Below, piece after piece: positions 8,123 through 16,838 of a stretch of 64,000 bases of DNA. The position numbers and the translations under genes were made by a program. This stretch comes from DALYJJ01 sp033763935 (lineage in GTDB: Bacteria > Acidobacteriota > Terriglobia > Bryobacterales > Bryobacteraceae), in the NCBI GenBank assembly GCA_033763935.1, contig JANRJO010000053.1, positions 1 through 64,000 of the forward strand. The letters run 5' to 3'. A model generated the notes under the pieces. The model was not told the DNA's origin and did no database searches. It saw only the letters and a program-made list of their open reading frames with translations. Within the stretch, counting starts at the first letter, position 1. Each line of letters opens with the position of its first letter.

Positions 8123-8668
8123 ATGCTGCACCCGGTGGAAGTGTCCGTTGTGCAGTTCGCGCTGCTGCTGGCGACAATTACAGTTGTTGGCTGCAATCAA
8201 AACGCTGCGACATCGTCGGTGCCGCGCCAATGGGTTTATCACCCAGAAAGCCTGGTAATGCTTCGCCAGGTGCTGTCTTTTGATCAGCCCGGCAGTACCA
8301 GGTTCGTGATTTCCGGTGTGCATGACGGTGATCCCGGCTCAGCCCAGCGATGGACAGATCGGCGCGCCGTCCTTCGTTTTTGGCCGACGCAAAGCAAAGA
8401 CCTAAAGCTCCGTGCTCGCTTCTTGCTACCAGACGTAACGTTGCGCGACACCGGACCAGTCGTCGTGACGCTGGCGGTGAACCAGCGCACGCTCTTCCGG
8501 CGCCGCTACACCGAGGCAGGTTCGTATGACGTTGTCGCACCCGTGCCGCGGGGAGCAGTGTCGGTTGACCGTCCCCTGATTGTCGAACTGGCGGTTGAAC
8601 CTCCCTGGATATCGCCTAGCGATCAGACAACCTTGGGAGTGCTGCTTCATGAGGTATCGATCATGTAA
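8123..8668 (+). CDS. putative lipoprotein with a beta-sandwich-like domain
   Basis: 181 residues from the ATG at 8123. A hydrophobic N-terminus ends in TVVGC, a lipobox-like site for lipid attachment. The rest (RWTDRRAVLRFWP... VVVTLAVNQRTLFRRRYTEAGSYDVVAPVP... LIVELAVEPPWISPSDQTTLGVLLHEVSIM) has the rhythm of a jelly-roll domain often found at the ends of acidobacterial glycosyltransferases or surface proteins. Its GC content is lower than that of neighbours. AGAGGA upstream is a weak ribosome site, and a GTG or an earlier ATG are alternative starts. Function unknown. Confidence 0.6.
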   Translation: MLHPVEVSVVQFALLLATITVVGCNQNAATSSVPRQWVYHPESLVMLRQVLSFDQPGSTRFVISGVHDGDPGSAQRWTDRRAVLRFWPTQSKDLKLRARFLLPDVTLRDTGPVVVTLAVNQRTLFRRRYTEAGSYDVVAPVPRGAVSVDRPLIVELAVEPPWISPSDQTTLGVLLHEVSIM

Positions 8669-9203
8669 CGCTGTTCAGTCTTTGAAGGTTATCGCGGTTC
8701 CGTTTGGAGTCTTGATTGTTGCCGATGAAAAGGGCTCCTCTGGACTCTTGGTGAGTCAGGGTGCCCAGGTCCAACCAGCCCCAGTGGATCTCGTGTTGAA
8801 TGGCCGTACACCCGGACTACCGTCCGCAAACCCGACACGGCCAGCGCACTTCCTCGTCGTGCTTGAGGTAGATCTGCACTTGCGTCGCTCCAAGGCCGAC
8901 TCGGCCCGCTGTACTTTGCACGGATGCTCCATCCGGAGAATCTTGGCCAGAAAGTCGTGCTCGTTCACGGCTACCACCGTTGCGCAACCGCCCACGCGAT
9001 CCTGAGCTTTTCGTAGCCCCCTTCTCCAACAATCAGGAAGGCCTTTCTGAACGGCCCGTCGCCGTCAAGGGCGCGCGACCCGCGCGGCGCAACGCACCCA
9101 TGACGGCAAGGACAGTTCTTAGAACATCAGCGGCGAGGGAAGGGGTGCTTCCCTCGCCAAACCCGGAATGCCCGAAACCGGTATGCGTCAGGAATGACCG
9201 ACT
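8669..9203. other. mixed-composition stretch with protein-like debris
   Basis: No convincing intact gene. One frame at 8867-9016 reads like real protein for 49 codons (GRLGPLYFARMLHPENLG then QKVVLVHGYHRCATAHAIL) but has a stop immediately upstream and no start. This fits the 3' end of a decayed gene. Other frames across 8700-9200 look random. The GC content is visibly below that of the flanking genes. Confidence 0.45.
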
Positions 9204-9476
9204 CTACGGGAGCGTGCCGCAAGCTGAATTGAAGGTTCCACTGGCGGCGCTTCCGCTGCCAACGCTGCCGCCGACGTTGTTATAGAACAAGAAGGCATTC
9301 CCCGCCACCCCGCGCGTCCCCGTGAACATCGGCCGCTTAGGGTCCGCCGCCCTACCCACCCCGATCATCGGAACCACCACCAGCATTCGCTCGTGACGCT
9401 GCGACGGCAGCACGCCGCGCTGCCCGAATAGTAATGTGGAATACAGAAACAGACTAGCAAGTCCGAAAACGCGCAT
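9204..9476 (-). CDS. small secreted protein of unknown function, possibly truncated
   Basis: 90 residues from the ATG at 9476: a clear signal peptide (MRVFGLASLFLYSTLLFGQ), then RHERMLVVVPMIGVGRAADPKRPMF and a Gly/Ser-rich tail. The central VVVPMIG...ADPKRPMF segment looks like the opening of a longer secreted protein, so this may be the surviving N-terminal part. It faces left in a region of fragments. No function can be assigned. Confidence 0.45.
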   Translation of the reverse strand: MRVFGLASLFLYSTLLFGQRGVLPSQRHERMLVVVPMIGVGRAADPKRPMFTGTRGVAGNAFLFYNNVGGSVGSGSAASGTFNSACGTLP

Positions 9477-9914
9477 CAGCAAGCATGCCCCGGACCCTTC
9501 GCCCTGTCAAGGTCCATTTTTTGTCTTTCGCCAGCCGACTCCCCCCGTCATGGCACCCACCTCCGAAACCATTCCTACCAAAAACAACCTGGTTAACCTC
9601 TTGGCCGGTCATCGAGTGGGACGACCTGTACCGCCTGTAATGACAATTTTGCGGGCGGATTCTCTACGCCGCAGCTACCGGAATGTCACAGTCGCGACAA
9701 CACTCTACTTTGCGGTGAATCACGCGCCACTGCAGGAGCGCGCCACTGACAGAGTCCGAGTACCCCCCGAAAGTCAGTCACACAATTCCAAACTTTTTCT
9801 TCCCCATCAAAACAAAAGACTTGAAGTAATTCCGCCCATAATCCCGAAACCCCATCCTGTTATCCTCACAATCGAAACGCATACCGCGTTTCAAACCCAA
9901 CTGAGGAGCGACCG
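9477..9914. promoter_or_regulatory. upstream region with an inverted repeat (9874-9892)
   Basis: 438 bases of lower GC with no supported gene. Close to the downstream gene, GAAACGC (9874-9880) and GCGTTTC (9886-9892) form a perfect 7-base inverted repeat around ATACC, 22 bases before the ATG at 9915. It could be an operator or a 5' leader hairpin. GAGGAG five bases before that ATG is the ribosome site. Confidence 0.45.
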
Positions 9915-10769
9915 ATGCCCAACCAACCCGTCCGCCGCACCCCCGCCCAGCGCGAGGCCTCCCGCCGTAACGGCGCCAAATCCAAAGGCCCCATCACCCC
10001 CGAAGGCAAGGCCCGTTGCGCCGCCAACGGCTGCCTCCGCTCCTCCCCCGTCCGCGACCTCCAACTGATCCCCTCGCTCCTCGAGCGAGACCTCGCAAGC
10101 GAAATCCTCGCCACTACCCACGCCTTCGCCCGCTCCCTTCAGCCCGCCAACCCCCTCGAAATCCGCCTCGTCGAACAAATCGCCCGCGCCTCGGCACTCG
10201 TCGACGCCTATTACGCCCTCCTCAGCGCCGCGCTCGCAAAAAAATCGCCCACCAGCAAACCCGAGAATCTCGTCGCCACCGCCGGCGCCTCCGCCTTTCC
10301 CTTTCTCTACCAACAGATTAGGGATCACAACCGCGCCCTCAACCAGACCGAGCGGCGCTTCTTTCAAATGCAGCGTCGAACCCGGCCGAACCCAACCTCC
10401 CCTCCGCCCGCCACACCTTCACGTCCGATTAAAAAAATCGATGAAGCAGACCTGGGACATACGTTTCCCCTTCAAAATCAGCAAATCCCCCAGGTTCAGC
10501 CACCCGCCCCGAACCCGGCGCCCCGCCCCGCTCCCCTAACAACCGCGGGAAATACTTTACACGACAACAATTCTTCGATAACATACTTCCCACCGAGAGC
10601 CGCTGGCCTGGGCTACACGCCAAACGCTCTCCCCAAAGCGTCTTCTCTCACCCGCAAAGTCTGCGACCTCACCCGTTCTTCGTCACGAACGGAATCAGCA
10701 TCAGCACCGGTCGCGGCTGCGCTCCATAGACAACCGCACCGGCCAGGGAGTCTATTCGCATGGGTCTGA
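9915..10769 (+). CDS. uncharacterised acidobacterial protein with SRRNGAKSKGPITPEGK motif
   Basis: 284 residues. The N-terminus carries REASRRNGAKSKGPITPEGK, a basic motif that opens many short uncharacterised proteins in acidobacteria and relatives. A helical region follows (about 55-150: NPLEIRLVEQIARASALVDAYYALL), then a Pro/Asn-rich tail that looks disordered. The start is supported by GAGGAG. The stop overlaps the start of the TonB-dependent receptor gene (10760), although the tail from about residue 190 is weakly protein-like. Function unknown; a nucleic-acid-associated role is only a guess from the basic N-terminus. Confidence 0.65.
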   Translation: MPNQPVRRTPAQREASRRNGAKSKGPITPEGKARCAANGCLRSSPVRDLQLIPSLLERDLASEILATTHAFARSLQPANPLEIRLVEQIARASALVDAYYALLSAALAKKSPTSKPENLVATAGASAFPFLYQQIRDHNRALNQTERRFFQMQRRTRPNPTSPPPATPSRPIKKIDEADLGHTFPLQNQQIPQVQPPAPNPAPRPAPLTTAGNTLHDNNSSITYFPPRAAGLGYTPNALPKASSLTRKVCDLTRSSSRTESASAPVAAALHRQPHRPGSLFAWV

Positions 10770-13700
10770 GGAAAAGTCTCGCTCTCGCTGCATTCACACT
10801 CCTCGCCGCGTCTGCGGCGTTTGCACAATCCTTCCAGGGCGGCATCCGCGGCGGTGTCACCGATACCGCCGGCGGCGCGCTCGCCTCCGCCAAGGTCGCC
10901 ATTACCGACGAAGCCACCAGCCTCGTCCGTTCCACCGTCACCAACGGCGCCGGTGAATTCGTCTTCAACGCCGTCGTTCCCGCCACCTATACCGTCACCG
11001 TCGAAGCCCCTGGCTTCAAGAAATTTGAACGCAAAGGCGTCATCGTCGGCACCCAGCAGTTCATCACCCTCGACGCCCGCCTTGAAGTCGGCCAGGTCTC
11101 CGAATCCGTCACCGTCACCGAAGAAATCCCCCTCATCGAGAACGCCACAGCCTCCACCGGCCAGGTCATCGATCGCCAGAAACTGATCGACCTCCCCAAC
11201 CTCGGCCGAAACCCCTTCATGATGTCCCGCATCGCGCAGAACGTCACCCCCGTCGGCAACCCCGCCTACAACCGCATGCAGGACCAGTCCGGCTCCTCCC
11301 AGATCACCATCGCCGGCGGCCCCGTTCGCGGCAATAACTACCTGCTCGACGGCATCCCGATCACCGACGCCGCTAACCGTGCGATCATCATCCCCTCCAT
11401 CGAAGCCGTCGAAGAGGTCAAAATCCAGGGCTCCACCTATGACGCCGAAATGGCCCGCACCGGCGGCGGCATGTTCAACACCTTCATGAAGTCCGGCGGC
11501 AACGAGTATCACGGCAGCCTCTTCGGCTACATCCGCCAGACCTCCTGGCTCGCCAATACGTTCTTCAATAACCGCGCCGGCATCCCCATCTCCGAACAGC
11601 CGTTCCGCAACTACGGCGGTTCGGCAGGCGGCGCCGTTCGCATCCCCAAGGTCTACAACGGCAAAAACAAGACCTTCTTCTGGATCGCCTTCGAAGGCTA
11701 TCGCGACACCCAGGCCAACTCCACCGAGTTCTCCACCCCCACCGCCCTCGAGCGCCGCGGCGACTTCTCTCAAACCCTCTCCCGCGCCGGCGCGAGCCAA
11801 ATCATCTACGATCCCTCCACCACCCGCTCTGACGGCTCCGGCGGCTTCCTCCGCGATCCCTTCCCCGGCAACATCATCCCCACCAACCGCATCGATCGCG
11901 TCGGCCAGAACATCGCCAACACCTTCGCCGCGCCCACCCGCGCCGCCCGCTTCTTCGGCGATCCCAACGTCAGCGTCGGCACCACCCTCCCCAGCACCGC
12001 TGACCAGTACACCGCCAAACTCGACCACCAGATGACCTCCTGGTGGCGCGCGTCCATCTCCTACCTCCGCTATAACTCTCTCGAACCCGGCGACGACTGG
12101 TTCAAGGACTCCATCTCGAGCCCCAGCCAGTGGCTCCTCGATCGCAAAGTCGACTCCACCCAGGTCAACAACCTCATCACCGTCGACCCCACCACCGTCG
12201 TCAACATCCGCTACGGTTTTAACCGCTTCCCCAACTACAGCTACCAGCGCTCGCTCGGCTACAACCCCGCCGACCTCGGCTTCTCCAACGCCTTCGTCCG
12301 CGACGTGCCGTCCTTCACGTTCCCCAACATTGCGATGGAGAACACCTACTCGCTCGGCACCAATAGCAACTCGTTCAACGTGCATCACTCCAAGAACCTG
12401 CTCGGCAGCGTCGCCAAGTACATCGGCCGCCACTCCCTCAAAGCCGGCGCCGATTACCGCCGCATTTCCGTCGATGGCGTCGACTACGACAACAGCTCCG
12501 GTTCCTTCACCTTCAACGACGTGTTCACGCGGCAGACCCCGGCCCGCGCCACCGCCGGCACCGGCGCCGACATCGCCAGCCTCCTCCTCGGCGCGCCCTC
12601 TTCGGGCTACGGCTTCGTGCCCACCAAACTCTTCAACTACGCCAATTACTATGCCGTCTACTTCCACGACGACATCCGCCTCACCTCGAAGCTGACCCTC
12701 AACCTCGGCCTCCGCTGGGAGCGCGAAACCGGCCTCTCGGAGCGGAACAACGCGCTCATCGTCGGCTTTGACCGCGATGCCGTCAACTCGCTCTCCACCG
12801 CCGCCAACTTCGTCAACCGTGGCGCCGTCATGTACGCCGGCGTGAACGGCAATCCCACCTACGTGGGTAACCCCGTCATGAACAAGATCTCGCCCCGCCT
12901 CGGCGCCGCCTTCGCTCTCAATTCGAAGACCACCATCCGCGGCGGCTACGGTATCTACTGGGCGCCCCAGCTCGCTCGCGGCGGTGTCTACACCCCCGAA
13001 GGCTATACCGCCCGCACCGAATACGTCGGCTCCTTCGACGGCAACGCCACGCCCGCCGGCGCCCTCTCCAATCCCTTCCCCACCGGCCTTAATAAGCCCG
13101 TCGGGAACACCCTCGGCGACCTTACCGGCACCGGCCGCGCCCTCACCATCTACGATCAGTTCGCCCGCTCGCCTCGCGTTCAGCAGTTCTCGCTCGATGT
13201 CCAGCGCGAACTCCCCGGCGGCATCGCCCTCACCGTCGGCTACGTCGGCTCGCGCACGGCCGACCTCACCACCGGCGCCGCCACCCTCAACATCAACCAG
13301 CTCGAAACGCGTCACCTTTCGCTCGGAACCGCCCTCACCCAGACCGTCGCCAACCCCTTCTTCGGCAACGGCGGTACCGGCGTCATCGCAGGCCGCAACA
13401 TCACGCGCGCCCAACTGCTCTCGCCCTTCCCGGCCTTCGGCGCGGTTAACTCGATCTTCTCCGACTTCCCCACCGCCCGTTACGATTCCGCTGTCGTCAA
13501 GGCCCAGAAGCGCTTCGCCTCCGGCTTCAGCTTCCTCACCACCTGGACCTGGTCAGCCAACTACGACAACGCCTCCGGCGGCCCCGCCAACAACCTGAAC
13601 GGCGGCAACGTCGGCCCCCAGAACGTCTACGACCTCGAAGCCGAATACTCGCTCGCCAACATCAACGCTCCCCACCGCTGGTCGACGGCGTTTACCTATG

Positions 13701-14218
13701 AGCTTCCCTTCGGCCGTGGCAAGGCCATGCTCGGCTCCAACAAGCTCATGGACTACTTCGTCGGGGGCTGGTCCATCAACGCCATCAGCATCTACCAGAG
13801 CGGCTTCCCGCTCCAGATCCGCCAGAACGCGAACCTCAACAGCGTCATCGGCGCCTCCAGCCAGCGGCCCAACGCCACCGGCGTCTCCCCCGTCACCGAA
13901 GGCAGCCTGATGGACCGCATCGACAGCTACATCAACCCTGCCGCCTTCTCCCAGGCCCCGCAGTTCACCTTCGGCAACCTTGGTCGTACCCTCTCCATGC
14001 GCGGCCCCGGCCAGGCCAACTGGGACCTCTCGGTCTTCAAAACGGTAGCCGTCCTCGAGCGCTTCAAGGTCCAGTTCCGCGCCGAAGCCCTCAACGCCTT
14101 CAACACCCCGCTCTTCCGCAGCCCGAATACCGCGTGGGGTAACTCGCAGTTCGGACGCATCACGTCCCAGGCGAACTTCCCCCGCATGATCCAACTCGGC
14201 GCGAGGTTCTTCTTCTAA
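10760..14218 (+). CDS. Oar-like TonB-dependent outer-membrane receptor
   Basis: 1152 residues: signal peptide (1-22, ending AFAQ), a carboxypeptidase-regulatory-like beta-sandwich (about 25-110: GGVTDTAGGALASAKVAITDE...GEFVFNAVVPATYTVTVEAPGF), a plug domain (about 115-240: NYLLDGIPITDA), and a long beta-barrel ending in an aromatic outer-membrane C-terminus (LGARFFF). Such receptors import glycans, peptides or siderophores using TonB energy, and this class is greatly expanded in Solibacter-like bacteria. No SusD partner follows. AGGGAG lies 10 bases before the ATG. A Tat-exported aminotransferase gene follows closely in the same direction. The ligand is not evident. Confidence 0.93.
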   Translation: MGLRKSLALAAFTLLAASAAFAQSFQGGIRGGVTDTAGGALASAKVAITDEATSLVRSTVTNGAGEFVFNAVVPATYTVTVEAPGFKKFERKGVIVGTQQFITLDARLEVGQVSESVTVTEEIPLIENATASTGQVIDRQKLIDLPNLGRNPFMMSRIAQNVTPVGNPAYNRMQDQSGSSQITIAGGPVRGNNYLLDGIPITDAANRAIIIPSIEAVEEVKIQGSTYDAEMARTGGGMFNTFMKSGGNEYHGSLFGYIRQTSWLANTFFNNRAGIPISEQPFRNYGGSAGGAVRIPKVYNGKNKTFFWIAFEGYRDTQANSTEFSTPTALERRGDFSQTLSRAGASQIIYDPSTTRSDGSGGFLRDPFPGNIIPTNRIDRVGQNIANTFAAPTRAARFFGDPNVSVGTTLPSTADQYTAKLDHQMTSWWRASISYLRYNSLEPGDDWFKDSISSPSQWLLDRKVDSTQVNNLITVDPTTVVNIRYGFNRFPNYSYQRSLGYNPADLGFSNAFVRDVPSFTFPNIAMENTYSLGTNSNSFNVHHSKNLLGSVAKYIGRHSLKAGADYRRISVDGVDYDNSSGSFTFNDVFTRQTPARATAGTGADIASLLLGAPSSGYGFVPTKLFNYANYYAVYFHDDIRLTSKLTLNLGLRWERETGLSERNNALIVGFDRDAVNSLSTAANFVNRGAVMYAGVNGNPTYVGNPVMNKISPRLGAAFALNSKTTIRGGYGIYWAPQLARGGVYTPEGYTARTEYVGSFDGNATPAGALSNPFPTGLNKPVGNTLGDLTGTGRALTIYDQFARSPRVQQFSLDVQRELPGGIALTVGYVGSRTADLTTGAATLNINQLETRHLSLGTALTQTVANPFFGNGGTGVIAGRNITRAQLLSPFPAFGAVNSIFSDFPTARYDSAVVKAQKRFASGFSFLTTWTWSANYDNASGGPANNLNGGNVGPQNVYDLEAEYSLANINAPHRWSTAFTYELPFGRGKAMLGSNKLMDYFVGGWSINAISIYQSGFPLQIRQNANLNSVIGASSQRPNATGVSPVTEGSLMDRIDSYINPAAFSQAPQFTFGNLGRTLSMRGPGQANWDLSVFKTVAVLERFKVQFRAEALNAFNTPLFRSPNTAWGNSQFGRITSQANFPRMIQLGARFFF

Positions 14219-14298
14219 TGCACGCGCCGGCGCAAAACCGTCGCTTTCCGATTCGCAACATGCTAGATTCAACCTCATTGAGGGGGCAACTGACGAAC

Positions 14299-15438
14299 AT
14301 GACTCTCACTCCGGAACAGAAGCAGGAGTTCCTCCGGCGCGGTTTCTCGCGCCGCACCTTCGGCCGCCTCGCTACCGTCCTCACGGCCGGTGCTTCTCTC
14401 CCGTTCTATAACGAGCCGGCGCTCGCGCAGCTTTCCATGATCGGACCGCTGCCCCCCGACGCCGTTAAGATCAACGCCAACGAGAACCCTCTCGGCCCCT
14501 GCCCGGAAGCCGCTGAGGCCATCTACAACGTCGTCAAAAAGGGCGGCCGCTACATGTACGAGGAGACCTTCGGCTTCGCCAAAATCCTCGCCGAACAGGA
14601 AGGACTCAAGCCCAACTACGTACAGCCCTTCGCCGGCTCCAGCGACCCCCTGCATCGCGCCGTCCTCGCCTTCACCTCGCCCACCAGACCCCTCGTCATG
14701 GGCGACCCCGGCTACGAAGCCGGCGAGCGCGCCGCCCGCTTCGTCGGCTCCAAAGTCGTCCGAGTGCCCCTCATGAAGGACTTCTCGCACGACGTGAAGG
14801 CCATGGCCAAAGCCGACCCCAACGCCGGCGTCATCTACATCTGTAACCCCAACAACCCCACCGGCACCGTCACTAAGCGCTCGGACATCGAGTGGCTCAT
14901 GGCCAACAAGCCCGCCGGCAGCATCCTGCTCCTCGACGAAGCCTACATCCACTTGAGCGATGAGCCCTTCGGTAGCGACCTCGTCGCCCAGGACAAGGAC
15001 GTCGTCATCCTTCGCACCTTCTCGAAGCTCTACGGCATGGCCGGCCTCCGCGCCGGCGCCGCCATCGGCCGCCCCGATCTCCTCCAGAAGATCACCCCCT
15101 ACGGCGCAGGCGCACTCCCCGTCACCGGCATGGTCGGCGCCGCCGCCAGCCTCAACAACAAGAAGCTCGTCCCCGAGCGCCGCAAGCTCATCGCCGACAT
15201 TCGCAACGACGTCTTCGACTGGATGACCAAGAAGAACTATAAGTTCGTCCCCAGCGTCTCCAATAAGTTCATGGCCGACGTCGGTCGCCCCGGCCAGCAG
15301 GTCGTCGAAGCCATGCGCGCCCACAAGGTCTTCATCGGCCGCGTCTGGCAAGCCTGGCCGAACCACGTGCGCGTCAGCATTGGCACCAGGGAAGAGATGG
15401 AAAAGTTCAAGACGGCATTCGCGAAGGTGATGGCCTGA
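14299..15438 (+). CDS. Tat-exported histidinol-phosphate-aminotransferase-like PLP enzyme
   Basis: 379 residues from the ATG at 14299 (an ATG at 14218 overlaps the receptor stop and would add a poor N-terminus). SRRTFGRLA (17-25) followed by a hydrophobic stretch and ALAQ is a twin-arginine signal. The mature part is a class I/II aminotransferase: NANENPLGP, CNPNNPTGT, LLDEAYIH and the PLP Schiff-base Lys243 in TFSKLYGMAGLRAG. It resembles HisC, but export makes a role in histidine synthesis unlikely. More probably it acts on amino acids in the periplasm. The stop codon lies in the loop of a strong hairpin. Confidence 0.88.
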   Translation: MTLTPEQKQEFLRRGFSRRTFGRLATVLTAGASLPFYNEPALAQLSMIGPLPPDAVKINANENPLGPCPEAAEAIYNVVKKGGRYMYEETFGFAKILAEQEGLKPNYVQPFAGSSDPLHRAVLAFTSPTRPLVMGDPGYEAGERAARFVGSKVVRVPLMKDFSHDVKAMAKADPNAGVIYICNPNNPTGTVTKRSDIEWLMANKPAGSILLLDEAYIHLSDEPFGSDLVAQDKDVVILRTFSKLYGMAGLRAGAAIGRPDLLQKITPYGAGALPVTGMVGAAASLNNKKLVPERRKLIADIRNDVFDWMTKKNYKFVPSVSNKFMADVGRPGQQVVEAMRAHKVFIGRVWQAWPNHVRVSIGTREEMEKFKTAFAKVMA

Positions 15439-15449
15439 GGGCCATCACC
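15426..15449 (+). terminator. hairpin spanning the aminotransferase stop codon
   Basis: GGTGATGGCC (15426-15435) and GGCCATCACC (15440-15449) pair perfectly over 10 bases, and the TGA stop lies in the 4-base loop. A pyrimidine-rich, T-poor tract (TCCTCTCC) follows, so it is a weak intrinsic terminator or an mRNA-stabilising hairpin. Confidence 0.5.
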
Positions 15450-15527
15450 TCCTCTCCTCTCCTGCGTCCCCGCTGACGCGTTCGCTGGACCCGTCCCTCC
15501 AGCTTCCCGAAACAGGAGTCCTCCTTC

Positions 15528-16805
15528 GTGTTGCGGCGCGTCAGGAAGCTTCGCTACTCGTGGTCCACTCTCGCCGGCGATCTCTCCGGCGGCCTCATCG
15601 CCGCCCTTATCGCTCTCCCCTACGGCCTCGCCATGGCCGCGCTGATGGGCTTACCGCCAGTTCTAGGTCTTTTTACCTCTTTATTGACCTCGCCCATCAC
15701 CGCCGTCCTCGGCCGTAACCCCGTCCTCATCGGCGGAACCTCGTCCGTCACCGTGCCCTTCATCGCGCTCGCCGTCGCCTCCCACGGCATCGGCGGCGCC
15801 GCCAAGATCACCATTGTCGCCGCTGTCTTCCTGATGGTCTTCAGCGTCTTGAGGCTCGGCCGCTACATCTCGCTCGTCCCTACCGCGGTCGTCTCCGGCT
15901 TCTCCTGCGGCATCGGCGCCATGATGGTCATCTCGCAGCTCAAGACCATCTTCGGCGTCAAAGCCCCCGCGGCCTTCAGCGGCTCCATGGTCGGCCAGTT
16001 CATGCAGGTGGTCGACAACATCGACACCTTGCGCTGGGCCCCTCTCGCCCTCGCCGCCATCGTCATCCTCGCCGCCACCGCCCTCTCAAAGGCCGCGCCC
16101 CGGCTCCCCGCGCCCCTCCTCGGCGTCGGACTCGCCATGGCCGCCGGCAGCTTCTTCGGCCTCCACGAAAAGGAGGTCGGCGCCCTGCCCCTTGAGATTC
16201 CTCCCTTCGCGGGCTTCTCCTGGACCCCCGTCGACGTCGTCAAGGTCCTCCCCTCCGCCTTCGCCCTCGCCTTCGTCGCCAGCGTCAACATCCTGCTCAC
16301 CTCCCGCGTCGTTGAGCACTTCCGCGGCCTCCACCACCATGTCCGCCGCGCCGACTCCGACACCGAACTCGGCGCCTACGGCATCGCCAACGTCTGCGCC
16401 GGCATCTTCGGCGCCCCCCTCTCCGTCGGCATCCCCGCCCGCAGCCTCGCCAACGTCCGCTGCGGCGGCCAGACCCGCTTCTCCAACCTCTTCCACGCCG
16501 CCTTCCTCATCGCGTTCCTCGAACTGGGAAGCGACATCGTCAGCCACATCCCCCTCGCCGCCCTCGCCGGCGTCACCGCCTGGATGGGCCTCTGCCTCCT
16601 CGACTGGAGCACCTGGCGCCGCCTCCCCAAGATGCGCCGCACCGACGCCTTGGCCTTCCTCGCCACCGCCTCCGCCGTCCTCCTCATGAACGCCGTCGCC
16701 GCCGTCTTCATCGGCTGCTCGTTCTACGCCATCCGCTGGGCCTACCGCCGCTTCTGGCCACAGAAGCCCCTGGCCCTCGAGCCCGCCGAAGCCCCCGCCG
16801 AGTAA
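15528..16805 (+). CDS. SulP-family anion permease without STAS domain
   Basis: 425 residues starting at a GTG (15528) with AGGAG nine bases upstream. It is almost entirely hydrophobic, with 10-12 membrane segments. The opening DLSGGLIAALIALPYGLAMAALMGLPPVLGLFTSLL is the SulP/SLC26 signature region, followed by GTSSVTVPFIALAV. Family members move sulfate, bicarbonate or other anions. The usual cytoplasmic C-terminal STAS domain is absent: the protein ends about 20 residues after the last membrane segment. It lies 90 bases after the aminotransferase gene. The substrate is not predicted. Confidence 0.88.
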   Translation: MLRRVRKLRYSWSTLAGDLSGGLIAALIALPYGLAMAALMGLPPVLGLFTSLLTSPITAVLGRNPVLIGGTSSVTVPFIALAVASHGIGGAAKITIVAAVFLMVFSVLRLGRYISLVPTAVVSGFSCGIGAMMVISQLKTIFGVKAPAAFSGSMVGQFMQVVDNIDTLRWAPLALAAIVILAATALSKAAPRLPAPLLGVGLAMAAGSFFGLHEKEVGALPLEIPPFAGFSWTPVDVVKVLPSAFALAFVASVNILLTSRVVEHFRGLHHHVRRADSDTELGAYGIANVCAGIFGAPLSVGIPARSLANVRCGGQTRFSNLFHAAFLIAFLELGSDIVSHIPLAALAGVTAWMGLCLLDWSTWRRLPKMRRTDALAFLATASAVLLMNAVAAVFIGCSFYAIRWAYRRFWPQKPLALEPAEAPAE

Positions 16806-16838
16806 GCAACCGCACGCTCGGCCGGCCGATAACGGGAT

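Noticed and set aside
10613..13414. Open frame of 933 codons on the minus strand
   Set aside because: It is the mirror of the TonB-dependent receptor gene; GC-rich third positions keep the opposite frame open. Gly/Asp/Val-rich text without motifs.
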